Shown here: one piece after another, positions 1 through 12,160 of the stretch
Position numbering within the stretch: position 1 is the stretch's first letter
How the letters are laid out: each line of letters begins with the position of its first letter
Source of the DNA: Bryopsis sp. KO-2023
Lineage: Eukaryota; Chlorophyta; Ulvophyceae; Bryopsidales; Bryopsidaceae
Reading direction: 5' to 3'
Length of the DNA: 64,000 nt
Assembly: GCA_030272585.1 (NCBI GenBank)
Contig: BSYQ01000001.1
Location: 2,232,001-2,296,000, forward strand
Program-made: the position numbers and the translations under genes
Notes under the pieces: generated by a model
What the model was told of the DNA's origin: nothing
Database searches by the model: none
Seen by the model: the letters and a program-made list of their open reading frames with translations, nothing else

Positions 1-406
1 TCTTGTCCTCACTTCTCTTGAAAAAAAACGTTTCGACAGGACACACTCATGTGAAAATTCTTTTCTTGCTTCATCTGTTTTTGTTACTTCAAAGTTTGTT
101 AACCACATCGAACACTAGCGATGGGATCAAAAGGGACCCACTGCTCCCTTAGCCCCCCCACCCCCCTCCCCCCATGCCCCTCAAAAAATCCAAAATAATG
201 AACTGCTCTTTGCTTTCCATGAATCTGCTGAATATTTTCTTGTCCAATGTGACTTCCGAAAGAGAGATCTGATATAACCCGCAAAACCGTTCACCATCGA
301 GAACCCGTCCCCCGCCCCCCTCCCTCTCTTCCCCAACTCGTTGTAAAAGAAAAGAACGCTCCAAGGCTGTTGGACGTCGAATAAAAAACTCCAGAGAGAC
401 AGCAGA
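1..406. other. No gene seen; 3' flank of the cyclase gene
   Basis: No supportable coding sequence. The stretch has C runs near 151-175 and 306-325 and lies just downstream of the stop codon of the minus-strand cyclase gene, so part of it is probably that gene's 3' UTR. Confidence 0.5.
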
Positions 407-3400
407 TTACTTCTCAGTCAACTCTCGAAAACCTTGCCAGTCCTTCGGCACTTGGAACTCCATGCTTCCCATAAAATCTAGTAACGTGCCGCTGGGACCA
501 TCTATGACCACTTCCCCTTTGATATCCCTCCGTGAAGTTCGGCATTCTTCAAGGATCGTTCTCGCGTCAAGCCATCTCCCTTCAGTGTATGCATCGTAGC
601 CTTTGGAGAACCTTTCAAGAAATGGGAAATCCAGACCCCAGCAAACCGACAGGTCAGGGTGCTCCATCCATTCGTTCGCATACTCCTGTCGCGAGTAGCT
701 CACGTAGTCGCTCACGTCCTCTTGCTTTGCATCTGAAACTGGCGAGGTCGAAGCCTCAGGGACCTTGTCTACACTGATGTCATATGTGTAAAGACCCATC
801 GGTTGTTTGCTCCCCTTCACCGTTACGCAGTCGATTTGGCGGACGTGCGCTCGGACCTACAATGATGAGATTCCAACCTCAGCAACAATCGCTTTTCTTC
901 AAACGTCACGTTGCGAGAGCTCGTTTCGGTTTCGTTAACATTGAATATAGAGTTGTGTGACAATATATATGTATACCTGTGGAGAAAGGCATCTCACGAA
1001 GTCGCTGCTCAGCAAAATAGAAGTCCCGAATTGTTTCGTTGCAGCCTCGAGACGGGACGCCATATTGACATTGGGAGACAAGTAAGATGCATCGACTTTG
1101 TATTCAGATCCAATGGCACCTTCGATTGCCCAGCCAACGTGCAAGCCGAACCCCATTTTCACCGAGAAGTTTGGCATTCTTTTGTTCAGATCGTCTCGAG
1201 CTGAGTACTTCTGAATGTCAGCTGTCCTCTTGAGCGCGGCGTGGATGATTACAAAAGCGGCAAGTGCGTTGTCTGCAACGCCCTGAATTGCCTGGCGCCT
1301 TTCCTCGACTGACAATTTGGCAAATGCCAAGGATGGATATGACATATTCATGGAAGCCTGCGACGTCAAGGAAGGCGCTGCCGTCGACGGCGCAACGGTG
1401 GCGGCGGTGGCGGGCTCGTGATAGCTCGCCAGTTCCAGCACTTCGCTTTCTGTTCTTGACTATAGTTGACACCACACAACACATCATTGGGGATGGTGCT
1501 AAAACAATCATTGTGGATTGGTGCCCTGGTCATCTAACAATAGTAGTTTCAGCTACTATGTATTCACCTTGTGCCTTAGAAGTTCATCCTCATCTGAGAT
1601 GGTGCACTGTCGAACATCCCTCCATCTAGTCCCTCTAGGAAATTTCCAAACGAGGAGGAAAGCATCACCAATATTCTTGTTTGCAGCGCCACCATGCAAC
1701 GCCACCTCTGTGTGAACGATTCTAGCAATATTGTTCACGAATTCCATGACCTCTTCTTGTAGAATTTCTGTGGTGTCAGTGAACTGCCGAATGTCGCAAA
1801 ACCCAAAAATGGCGACCATTTTTCGACCAGGGACCATGGGATTCAATGCCCCCGCTTTCTTCATGTTTTCAGCGATAACCTCAGCACCCGCATCTCCAAA
1901 CCCAACAGCCAATAGGGAGCAAATCTTCATGATAGAATTTTCGAGCACCCGCGTCTCCAGCTTTGCATCTTCCTTGTTGACATCTTGCACAATCGCTTGC
2001 CTTGCCAGTGGGTTTTCGGATATTTCTTTCACCTGTACACAAGTCGCTTTGTGAGGAATAAACCTGGCAACGAATTGCTCTAGGAAGACGAGTTATTGGA
2101 TCTTCGCCATAAAAGCTCGGCTTTGTCTGTCAGACGTCCCAAGATCCACAGGATGAACATGCACATGCATGCCTTGTCTTACCTTCTGAATCATCCGCTC
2201 TAAAGGTCGTAGTACGAGCACGTTGGCGTCTTTGCTAAACAGCAACGCTCCAACACCCAAGACCAAGATAATGAACACTGTCCGTCCAATATTGAGAACA
2301 GCATTCAGCTGGCTGTACCAGCGGACATCATAAACAGCCTCCGTGACTCTACATGTCTCCCAAAGTTGGTCGCCACACTCATCTGTGGAGAATCGAGCAA
2401 CAGAAATTTCTGATGTTCTGCGCTCCACATCCGTCTTGTTTTGCAGTGTATTGTTTGCAACAGATAATGAGAAAATCTCGGAAGTCGTTCGCATCCCAAG
2501 CTCGTACCCAACTTGATTTTCGAACACCTGTAAAACAATCGGAAGGCATTATGAGTTGTGACAAACCTGTTATTATGAACAAGCATTTAAGGGCAATGTG
2601 AGAGATCCCTCCATGCACCATTCTCTGAAAGCATTCGTACCGACAAAGCTGAAGTAAATTCATCAGATTGTACACCAGATGCGATTGCAATCTCGTGAAT
2701 CATTTCGAGGCCGCCCGTGTCAAGTGCACTGCTCTCCCCATACATCCCCGCATCGACTTCGAACAGTGGCAAGATAAAGAGCATCCCAAGAACTCCAATG
2801 ATCACCCGTCTGGTAGTCAAATCTGGACAACAGTACAGCTCCCGTCATACAACGGCCATGTTCACGGGGACCACCTGATTGGGTCGCTGAGATGGTAGCA
2901 CTACTTTACCTGAGAGCTTCTGCCCGACCCGACTCTGTTCCACTTCCTCTTCGTCATCGTCTTTCTTTGGGTCGCCATCCTTTTTGTCCTTGTTGCTCTC
3001 AAATTGACGATACAGCTTGACCAAACGCACCAGCCTGATCAATCGCATGACCTGCGCAAGAGCAACAAAACACATTTTTGATAATGTCTTGCATTGCTTG
3101 CAGCCATCGGAGGGGGGGTTCGCTTCTAACACTTACCCTTGCAATCCTTCCAGCTTTGGTACCAGCTCTTGAAGTTCGCCCCGCCCTAGCGAGCGTGGTG
3201 GAATCGTCGACTCCTCCAGCTCCTTCCTTTTGTCCCGTGACAGCTTCCATGAAATCGGGAATGTCACCAAGCAGCGACAACGTAGATATAAAATCAAGCC
3301 AGAAATAAAATCCAAGGAAGTAGTTTGGCTTGGAAAGTGAATTCAAAACTGAAGAGAACACAGCACACAGAAGAGAAGGTGTTTAGTTCCTGAATCTGCA

Positions 3401-5366
3401 TGTGTGACATGTCTTAACATAAAGAATCTCCAGCACTGAATGAAAGCGACAACAGCATGTTTAAAAAGCATCCGCTTACTTAGCTCCACGCCAAAGAACG
3501 CCAAGCAAATTATCGTGACATTCACGATTGGTTCGTCTGCTGAGGGAGGAAGACATGCCAAACGCATGTCATCCAAGAAGAGAACCAGGATTGTGAGGAG
3601 AGTCATGAAAATGGAGACAGCGACTCCATCAACGAATCCCAGCAGTTTTTGCTTCCAAAATGGTAGCATCGCATCTGAGCTGTCTGCCCCCAGCATGTCG
3701 AATACCGACTCTCCACTTCTCTCCACTGCAGACATAACACCCATATGGAGCAACATTACATCCCAAACTTGCAAAAAAACTGCGAGGAATGCACTGCGGA
3801 CAAAGCTGGAAGCTGGGCACAATTTCCTGAATCGTATGACCGTCACCCACCATCATCATTCTGCTCATCCTCATCCTCTTTTTCGTCGTCGGTGCCCTTG
3901 GTATTTTCCTTTCCAGATGCTTTCTTGACGATGTTAATTGTGACATCTCCTACGAAACAAAACCCACTAACGACATGAGCGTAACCTGTGAAAGAATCGC
4001 TAGCTTTGACGACGGAGCTAAGTTTGGCAGATGTTTCTTCTCTTATAAGGGATAAATATCCATACCCACAAAGCAAACGGACGGCGTTGTGGAGAGAATT
4101 TCACCGCTCAATGTTGAGTATGGTTGATGAAAATTAATGAAGGGTACTGAACTAGACTTCGAGCCTAACCAAAGAGCACGGACAGACACTCTGTAACCGC
4201 GGTTGTCGAAGGTGCTTGTGTCAAGCGATTTGTGGCGTCACGATACAATTGGGTCGGGGAAAACTAAAAGCTAATGTGCAAGGGGTATCTAGCACAGAGA
4301 CGAGTTTCTGTGGGAGACATATTTTGAAAAGGAAAAGTTAAGGTTTTAACTACCTGCGGACACAGGAATGCTTCGGGAACTCGCGGTGGGCGGTATCTTT
4401 CCAGAAGTACGTCGCGACAACTTGCCACTAGCCCCTTCGCCAACCAACAGATTCCAAGGTCACTTGTTTATAAAATGCATATGCATCTATGTCGCAAATC
4501 AGCTCCGTCCCCTACTTCTACGTCCGTTTCGTATTCCACCTCAGACTCTTCCCTACCTGACTCTTTCGCAGCTGTCGCGATGCGCTGCTCTCCATGAGCT
4601 GTAGCCTTCTCGATCACAACACCACCACCAGCCACTGCGGGAGGAATTTGATTCTGGAAAAGAATAAACAATCCACCTCAGCTGCCAGCAGAACGACGTT
4701 ATGACGTCTTCTATCTGTTACACCCAGTTCTAGCTGAACAACACTTTGAAACCGGCGTCCGTCCCGCCACAAGGATTCGATTTTTTGTCCTTGCCTGGGC
4801 TCCAAAGGGTTCTAACTTTCTACCCTGCGATACTGTATTTCCCCTGGACGCCGACTGCATGGTCAAATATAACTGCCCGACATTCAATTCAATAAGTACT
4901 GTGAGCCTCTTACCCCTGCTGTCGCAGGGGCTTCGTCCACTTGCAAAATTTTGTGCGGAGCTGCGTCACGGCTCTGTTCTGGATATGCCGAGAGCAAATA
5001 ATTGCTTTCAACAGCCCCAGCCTCCGGCTCTCTCCCTTGCTCAGAGTCGTCGGACTCAACTGGTGTTATTTTGCCACCTCCCATATCCTCACGCCCAGAT
5101 GCGCGTGGGCATTTCACAATGGAAGTCAGTTGAGCATGCAGGTAGGGTTTTTAACCGTGCACCAAAAACCTTGATATCCGCTCAGAAGTTCCCTCGTCTC
5201 CAACACGACTGGAGCACTTTCTCTTACGATACGGACGGGCTGGTTTCCTGCTGACCGCGTCAGAGAGGGTTTCACGGTCACGGAGTCTATACTCTTTTAA
5301 GAATTTTGATCGGTGATCGATCCTGGCCATATTACGGCCGCAACATGGTGGAGGCCCTGGTGCCAT
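407..5366 (-). CDS. Class III adenylate/guanylate cyclase with voltage-sensor-like S1-S4 module
   Basis: A membrane nucleotidyl cyclase predicted to make cAMP or cGMP. A 15-exon model keeps phase throughout and gives 1,167 codons: 5366-5163, 5087-4941, 4811-4722, 4653-4516, 4427-4354, 4214-4066, 3985-3851, 3767-3480, 3348-3137, 3051-2910, 2822-2641, 2527-2183, 2032-1568, 1459-977, 856-407. Approximate order: soluble N-terminus (1-350), S1 (358-382), S2 (393-409), S3 with FWLDF (418-438), S4 VMRLIRLVRLVKLYR (480-494), acidic linker, TM (533-549), about 115-residue extracytoplasmic sensor-like segment, TM (667-686), a short linker, then the cyclase domain. Metal-binding Asp are in FCDIRQFT (782) and NIGDAF (825); transition-state Asn/Arg are in NVNMASR (989, 993). 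The C-terminus ends in DWQGFRELTEK, a tail I associate with protist cyclases of this type. No pore motif (GYG) is seen. The first four exons are the least certain. Family certain; substrate not. Confidence 0.88.
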
Positions 5367-8300
5367 TGCGAAGAATTGACCAACACGGCGCAAGTCACAA
5401 CAGCAAAAGCGAGAATTTGTTTCACGAACGTCCAAAAGCAACAGGAAGAGCTTTTTACACCAACACTTGGCGCAGCCGTCTGTTAAAATTAGGACAGGGT
5501 GAACCGGTTTTTCTTGTGTTCTGTACTGAGCAAGTCAAAACACACGGGTTTTCCATGCTTTCCACGCTGCGTTGAGCTCAACGAAACGCCTGGTGGGATT
5601 TGCTTTGTGATTGACCCACCTCCTGAGCCATTTTTCCAGACAGGAGACGAGGAGGGTTACTCGAATTATGCAGGGACCGGTACAAACGAGCAACGATTGA
5701 TTCAAAGACCGCGAGTGTTCGAACGGAAAGGCGGGGTCACCCATTGAAGAGGAACTGCTTCTCGAAGTGGCACACACACGTGCATAGTTCCAAATTGTGG
5801 TTTCGTCTGGCTTGAGCGCCGACCGTTCCCCCTCAATGATCGTGGATACTTCAGCCAGTCCTCCCTAAACCATCCCACAGCGTTGGCCGGTCTGTGGACA
5901 TATATGTGTATGATATATCAGGAATGCTTTCTTGTTGATATGTACTTAGTATAAGATATGTGTGAATAATATGTTCTAACGACTTCAGAACACCTGTAGT
6001 TTTCATGCTTTAAAGCAAATTTGGTTGCGCAGCCATGCTTTTTGTTTGTCTGTTTCTGGATTGACGAGTCTGGAGGGGACATTGAGCTTCTTTTCTCCGC
6101 AAAAATATATCCAGATATTTTTCCAGCTCTTTTCTTTTTTATTCGGTATTATGAAGCAGAAATTACTCTCGAGTTGGGGATGTTGAATGTTGTATTGGTA
6201 TATGAAGTTCTTCCTTGTATCAGGTTATGACCTGTTGGGGTGTTGGTGGTGAATAGCATTGTCATATCTCTTACATTAATGTATGAATATTCATGCGTTG
6301 TTTGATATTCAATATTGTGTTGAAGACAATCTTGGAGCAATCTGCCTCTCCCTTGTTGCAACTTGAGAGTGCAATTTGTCCACCAAGGTCTCCTATCAAA
6401 AAAAAAAAAAAAACTTTGATCTTGGTGTAAACATGACCTCACTTCAGCTGTCCGAGACAAAACATAATCCGGAACAGGACAGATGGAGCCCTACAGATAA
6501 CCAAACATAAACAAGAAATTGTGTTCGTTTTGCAGTGTTTCGATTTTGAAGAAGACTACATCGAATGTCGTCCGTTTTCTTTTGTGGAACTTCAACAGAT
6601 TCAGGATGGTCCTAGATCGGGGTTTAGCCCATTTGGCAAATCCACCGGCTGCTTGCACTGTGGCTGGTTACAACGACGACGTTCCCCAACAGTAATGCTG
6701 TCAAAAACAGATGCAGCCTAACCTCCAAACAAGCAAACCAGCTCTTCTGTCTGGCAATTCGGAAAGGAGAGTTTTTCCCTTCGCATCACCTGCAATGTCC
6801 TTTGCAACACATCATTCTTACATAAAGCGCTCCGGACATAAAGTGCGCCAGGGTTCGAAAAAGTCTCAAAGAACATGATGCTGCCACGAGATCATTTCTT
6901 CTTTTGGTGACGGAGCTTCTTTATCCTTTTTCTATGCTTGTGCTTGTTCATTTTCTTTTTTCTCTTTCGCTTGGTGCTGTCTGCAAACATCTCCGGCTGC
7001 TCCCCTTTGTCTGTCTGAATGGAGGGCGGTGCTTGCCCCAAAACATGGAGGAGAGGAAACATGGAGGTCGCAGCATCGACCCCTCCACCTGACGAATAAT
7101 CACAAAGAGCTGTTTTTATATGACTGCATCTGCTCAGGAAGACCAGTTTCTCCTAAAGATGAAAGTGTCGCTTTTTGATTCTCGACATCCTGCTTTCAGA
7201 GCTGTTAACAGGACGGCTTCTATATGTAAGCACATATATATACGCCTTTTTCTACCTAGTTTAGGCAAATTTGCCTGAACAAGAGGGATTCATCAACCAC
7301 ATCGACAAAATCAATAAACTCGGTGAGTCTGACATGTGATGAAACAATCTACAACCCAATCACACCTTGCATCTTTGACTCATGGATTGGACTCCATTCT
7401 TGAGCTGGTGGAGAGCTCAGGCCAGAGGAGAGCTGATGCACCACAGGAAGAAGAAGGAATCAATGCAACGAAAACATAAATAAATAATACATGGCCAGAG
7501 CCAAAACAAGACAACACAGCAGCCTTTGGGGTGCTTATATAATGCCTGATTTCCTAACTCTTCTCACATTGTCTCGATTCCAATGAAGCACATCCACATA
7601 TCCTATGCAGCCAACACACCACATTGCATCATGAATATCAGCACTGACTCGAAAACACATTTCCGTGAACGGGCTGCACTTGGCCTTTTGGCCGTGTGTA
7701 ACGTAATTTCAATCAATCAATCAATCAATCAGCACTGAAAGAATTGATCGACAAAAAAGGTATGCAAGGTGTAGATTTTTCTTAGGAAAGGGCAGCTCAA
7801 ACACGGGCTTTTTGTCACCTCACTCTTTTCCATATTGGATGGAGTAATGAGACTTTCCAGGTAAAATCATGTAATGCATTTGGGAAAGCAGAAACAAAGC
7901 AAAAAATGTCTGTGCAATTCCGTCTTAGCATTTTTCTATCAATGGGAAAGGACCAGGAGACTTTCAATTTCCACATTTCCACATTTCCACATTACACTTG
8001 TTTTTTAATTTGGAGGTGCAAAAGATTTCCCCCAAAACTGAATCGGTGGATTCTCACCGTTTACCGAAGCAAAAGGCGACGGCTGGCATTGAACGTATGG
8101 AGGGAGTTCACTCGACGTGGCGCATCCTCTAATAAAGATCGACGCCACAGTTTCAGATATGCTTCGAGACCCCACAAGCGACAGAAAGCGCTTCGCAAGC
8201 ATCAGGAAAAACAGAAATTTCCCCAGAACACATCACCCAGCACATCAGCGGTTGGCTCTAAATCGGATTAAACGAGGAAAATCGATTTTTAGAAAGACAG

Positions 8301-8517
8301 AATCCCTTTTCTGGCTTCGCGCGCGATTTCGTCTGGCCTCTGGGATGAAGGCCAGGGCTTCGCCGACTTTTCCTTTTTTTGGAGTGAATGCCGCACATAT
8401 TGAATCGAACAGGTCGCTGTAGGAAAGCCAAACGGCGTCGAAAACCAAGGTAGCTTCGACCTCGACGGAAGGTCGTCGTTTGCATTTTCTGGAAAGAAGG
8501 AAATTCTTCCTCCAGTG
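5367..8517. other. Long intergenic region between divergent cyclase and ARPC1 genes
   Basis: No supportable gene on either strand. Open frames are short and lack domain signatures or consistent splice sites. It holds a poly-A run near 6399-6413, a hairpin plus (AATC)5 at 7682-7730, and a three-fold TTTCCACA-like repeat near 7969-7993. Both promoters of the flanking divergent genes must lie here. Confidence 0.5.
7682..7730 (+). repeat. GGCC-TTTT-GGCC hairpin followed by (AATC)5 tail
   Basis: A perfect 4-bp stem hairpin at 7682-7693 lies 17 bases before five tandem AATC units at 7711-7730. A hairpin followed by a short tandem tail resembles the 3' end of some SINE or non-LTR elements. No upstream body or target-site duplication could be defined. 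Confidence 0.45.
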
Positions 8518-10613
8518 ATGCCGCCCACCGTCAAAAGGCTGGCTTCCGCGATATCCTGCCACGCGTGGAACGGGGATCGAACCTCGTTAGCTCTGTCGCC
8601 GCACTCAGCGCACATCCACATATACTCCATCGTTTCTGATGACGAGTGGAAGCGAGTTGACGTCTTAAAAGGGCATGGGCAACTGGTGTCGGGATTGGAC
8701 TGGGCGCCGCTGTCGGATCTGTTGGTCAGCGTTTCTCACGACAGAAACAGTTTCGTCTGGCGGTTGGACGAGGGGACGTGGAAACCATTGGTGGTGTTGA
8801 CCCGACTCAATAGAGCCGCACTCTGCGTGAAATGGAGCCCCTCGGAGCAAAAGTTTGCGATCGGCAGCGGTTCTAGCGCGGCGTGCGTCTGCTATTACGA
8901 AGTAGACAACGACTGGTGAGATGCGCTACTGTCTGTGGAAAGCATCCGAAGTGGTCGACGTCTTTCTTGAGCACAGAATTTCTTGCCAAAGAAGTAACAC
9001 GCACGCTTTCCCTCGTTGAGAAAAGACGAGAACGCGAAAAAACGAATATCTCGAAAGGAAATGGCTTTAAACATTTGCTCGTGAAACAGTGAACTGTGGA
9101 AAGATATTGACCAGTTGTGCCTTGACGTATTTCCACAGCAGAAACTACCAGTATTGAGTTGAGATGTTTTTCCTACTCTCCTTGAAAATTAGGTGGGTTG
9201 CCAAGAGAATAAAGAAGCACTCATCTTCCGTAGTGTCTGTGTCATGGCACCCCTCCAACGGTTTCCTGGCAACAGCATCCACAGATAGAAAGTGCAGAAT
9301 TTTTACCGCCACGCTGCTGGGTAGGCAACCTTTTTTCTTTGTCTGGATCACTGGATTCTTTTTATTGTTCTGTTCAAATTTCAACAGGGCAAAAAAAATA
9401 AAAAAAAATGCTTCGGTGTGTTGAAAACAAAACTTTGGCTTTTTGCATGCTGCTTTCGTGAAGAAAAAAAGTATTCTGGTCGACTGGATTATTCTTTTTT
9501 TTTCTCTTTCTTTTTTCGACAAGAAAAAAAATGTTTGAAATGGCTAGGAATCGATGTGTGTGAGGAAGACTCCCAGCATTCTTTCGGTCACCTCCTTTTT
9601 GAAGTGGATATCGACTCTGGCTGGCCTCTGGCAATTGTGTGGTCAGTCGATGGATCCCAGTTGGCCGTCTCCACTCAGGGGGGCTGCGTGGTTATTTACG
9701 CGGCATTTGAATGCAGAGTGGAAGGCGGGCTCACCGCAAAGGTCAGACTAGAGCTCCCTTGTTCGGTTGTTTGGTGGTTTATTTACCAGAGAAATGGTGA
9801 AAATCCTTCAGAATGTTCCATTTCCTCAATTCCCTGAATGAGTCTTCCACAAGCACGGGGGGTGAGGTCCTGGTGATAATTAGTAATGGTTTTTTGGACA
9901 GAGCGTTGATACGATAGTCACACAGCAGCTGCCTTTCACGTCCTTGCTGTTTCTCTCGGATGGAATTCTGGCTGGTGCGGGCTACGATGCCCATCCATTT
10001 TTGATATCCAATGAAACCGGCCAATGGAAAGTTGATCGTATAATCGAAGGTGCGTGTGTATCACCTCTCCTATCCTTTTATCCTTTTGGGAAAAAAAAAG
10101 TTTTCACTCTTCCTTATTTTTTCAGCAAAAATGGTAAAGAGAATCGAATTGAAGGGTTTCCAATATTTCTGGAAGGATGGCTGAATTTGACCTTGTGCTG
10201 CAGAAAAGACGCACAGTTTGGAAAAGACCACATCGGGCGGTTTTGCTGCAGCCCTGGAGGCATTTCAATCCGCTTTGCATGGAAGCAGTCCCAGGCTTGA
10301 ACATGGTAGGCCAAAAACCAAAAACCCTGTCGCGATATCATGCATTTCGGAAAAGAGGAGGCAGCACACAATTCTCCTGCCCACATTCACAAGCAAAATC
10401 GGACTCTATATGTTTTTCTTTGTGTGGTTATGTTCAGATGGGGATGATTTTTGCCACCATCTGGATTGCATTGTCGAGTTGGCACCACTGCAAACGAATA
10501 GCGCAGGACACTCCACTCGGTTTTCGACTGCCGGGCTGGACGGTCGAATAGTTGTATGGGATGCAGCAGTCAGCTGCCTTTCAGACACCATGGGAAATAT
10601 AAATATTTCGTAG
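8518..10613 (+). CDS. ARPC1: Arp2/3 complex subunit 1 (ARPC1/p40, WD40 protein)
   Basis: The WD40 propeller subunit of the Arp2/3 complex, which nucleates branched actin in the cytoplasm. Six exons join in phase to 381 residues, normal for the family: 8518-8915, 9193-9320, 9548-9741, 9902-10049, 10204-10305, 10438-10613. Diagnostic stretches include ALSPHSAHIHIYS near the start, KGHGQLVSGLDWAP, NDWWVAKRIKKHSSSVVSVSW (spanning exons 1-2), STDRKCRIFTA, and the last blade FSTAGLDGRIVVWD. The segment between the last two blades (KTHSLEKTTSGGFAAALEAF) matches the place of the variable, ligand-binding insert of ARPC1. The start codon at 8518 follows a 5' leader with no better ATG in frame. It converges on the SPX-RING gene. 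Retention of Arp2/3 suggests a motile or actively endocytosing cell, which is inference. Confidence 0.92.
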
Positions 10614-11074
10614 CCCCAACCCACCCACCCCTCCTCACATTGAGCCATGCATGTCGCTACGTAGATTGACAATTGTAAAAGGTGAACAGGATAGTATACA
10701 TATATATACTATGACCAAGTCTGGATTTTTATTCAAGGGGATCTTTTATAAAAAAAAAGACACTGCCTTCACACCCCTGGATAGGTACTGACAGCTACCC
10801 AGGGGCTCCAGGAACATCATTACAATGAAAAATGTAAAATAACAACCTTCATCCTGCTTTCAAAACTTCTGGGAAGGGGGCTGGCTGGCTGGGAAGACCT
10901 ACTCCCTGCAAAAACATTTATCCCTTTTTTTTGTCCCCGCAATCTACCAGGCATCCCCTTCAATACTTTTGTTGTGTTTTATGTTTTATGCTTTTTTTTT
11001 TTTTTTAATGTTTGAAACAGCACTCGTACGTTTTATGTGGTCCAGTAATGGTCCTCGAGAATCACGCCCTCACA
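10614..11074. other. Convergent 3' intergenic region
   Basis: No gene seen. This is the space between the stop codons of ARPC1 (+) and the SPX-RING gene (-). It contains a TATA/ATATAT stretch near 10694-10710 and poly-T near 10991-11006. Confidence 0.5.
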
Positions 11075-12019
11075 CTAACCCCCCCTCAGTTTTCGTAACA
11101 ATTCTCCCTTCAATTCTACTTCCCTCGCTGCTTCCTCTTTCCCTCGATTTTCCCAGTGTCGAGGATACGTCGCGCGAATTGTATCCCCCAGGGCGGTCAG
11201 CTCCGCAGCCCTTCGAAAAACCCCATCTTGTCTGCACTCGGGGCAGCGAACCCTGGGGTCCACACATCGCGCAACCTGGTCAAATGTACGGACGTCGCAC
11301 TTGCGACCCGCCGCAGTTTTCAAACACGAAGTGCAAAAAACGTGGCCGCATCCCAACGCCACCGGTTTGAACAGCACCTCCAGACACACCGAACATCTGT
11401 GGTCCAATTTCACGACATCAGTGCATGGATCGTTGTTGTGATGGGGCAACGAAATCGCCTCCTTGCTTTCGTCGGACTTTTCCCCTTGTGCGGGTTGGGC
11501 TATAGCCGACAACTCTAACAATTCTGGGGAGTGTAAAAACGCAGCCCTGCCCGTCTGGTTTTGCCACAACGAATCGTAAAACTTCCTCCCCAAATCGCTC
11601 CCGTGGGTTTGATCGTGTTGATTCAAGACACGGCGCAGCGCCACCGCATTAATATGAGCGAACTCCAGGCAAGCCCCAGCCTTTAAACACCCCTCGTCAT
11701 AATCCTGTCCTTTTTTCCCCTTCACGACACGCGAAATCGTCTGAAGCCAGTTTGGAGACTGATAGGATCGATGTTCTTTCAATATTTCCGCCGCGGTGGC
11801 TTTGAACACTTCGTTAACATTCACGACTTCCTCAAAAACCGAAACCAAAAATGCCCCATCCTTTGTGCCTTTGCCGCTGCCGTGGAGCTTCTCCTCCAAC
11901 GATTTGTAACGCAAGAATTTCCCCCGCCATGGAGCGGGGAAAACTTTGTTGGAGTCCTCCACGTGTTTGCGCAGATACTTCGACGACTCGTGCAGAAGGG
12001 GGGAGCCTCGGTTGCCCAT
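11075..12019 (-). CDS. SPX-RING E3 ubiquitin ligase (NLA/BAH1-like)
   Basis: Intronless, 314 residues. The N-terminal SPX domain (about 12-150) binds inositol pyrophosphates in known relatives; visible motifs are KYLRKHVED, PAPWRGKFLRYKSLEEKL and the C-terminal SPX helices (CLKAGACLEFAHINAVALRRVL). A RING finger follows (about 209-262) with CSVCLE, CGHVFCTSC and CPECRQDGVF. The tail after the RING (AAELTALGDTIRATYPRHWENR) matches the layout of plant NLA/BAH1, which ubiquitinates phosphate and nitrate transporters. An SPX domain N-terminal to a RING, with this tail, is diagnostic of NLA. By family, this is a phosphate/nitrogen-responsive ligase at the plasma membrane; target transporters are inferred. 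The upstream DNA has two P1BS-like motifs, consistent with control by a PHR1/PSR1-type factor. Confidence 0.9.
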   Translation of the reverse strand: MGNRGSPLLHESSKYLRKHVEDSNKVFPAPWRGKFLRYKSLEEKLHGSGKGTKDGAFLVSVFEEVVNVNEVFKATAAEILKEHRSYQSPNWLQTISRVVKGKKGQDYDEGCLKAGACLEFAHINAVALRRVLNQHDQTHGSDLGRKFYDSLWQNQTGRAAFLHSPELLELSAIAQPAQGEKSDESKEAISLPHHNNDPCTDVVKLDHRCSVCLEVLFKPVALGCGHVFCTSCLKTAAGRKCDVRTFDQVARCVDPRVRCPECRQDGVFRRAAELTALGDTIRATYPRHWENRGKEEAAREVELKGELLRKLRGG

Positions 12020-12125
12020 CGTTTTTGCTCAAAATCTCGTGTTGGGGGCTGTGGACTCAAAATGTGACTTGACGACACGCAGCCAAAGAACCCTGTGGCC
12101 TCTTGACCTTTTGGATTTTCCTGTG

Positions 12126-12160
12126 GGATATGCAGAAGATTCGGATTAATCCGCATATGC
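12126..12160. promoter_or_regulatory. Pair of P1BS-like motifs (GNATATNC) upstream of SPX-RING gene
   Basis: GGATATGC at 12126-12133 and GCATATGC at 12153-12160 both fit the palindromic P1BS consensus GNATATNC, the site of PHR1/PSR1 MYB-CC factors. They sit about 107-141 bases upstream of the SPX-RING start codon. Between them is a perfect 12-bp palindrome (CGGATTAATCCG, 12142-12153). P1BS control of SPX genes is well known in plants and Chlamydomonas; use here is inferred. Confidence 0.55.

Noticed and set aside
2599-2640. Extension of the cyclase exon past 2641 to a nearby stop
   Set aside because: A GTACGA donor at 2640 keeps phase 0 into the next exon and restores a continuous sensor segment; the extension ends in a stop.
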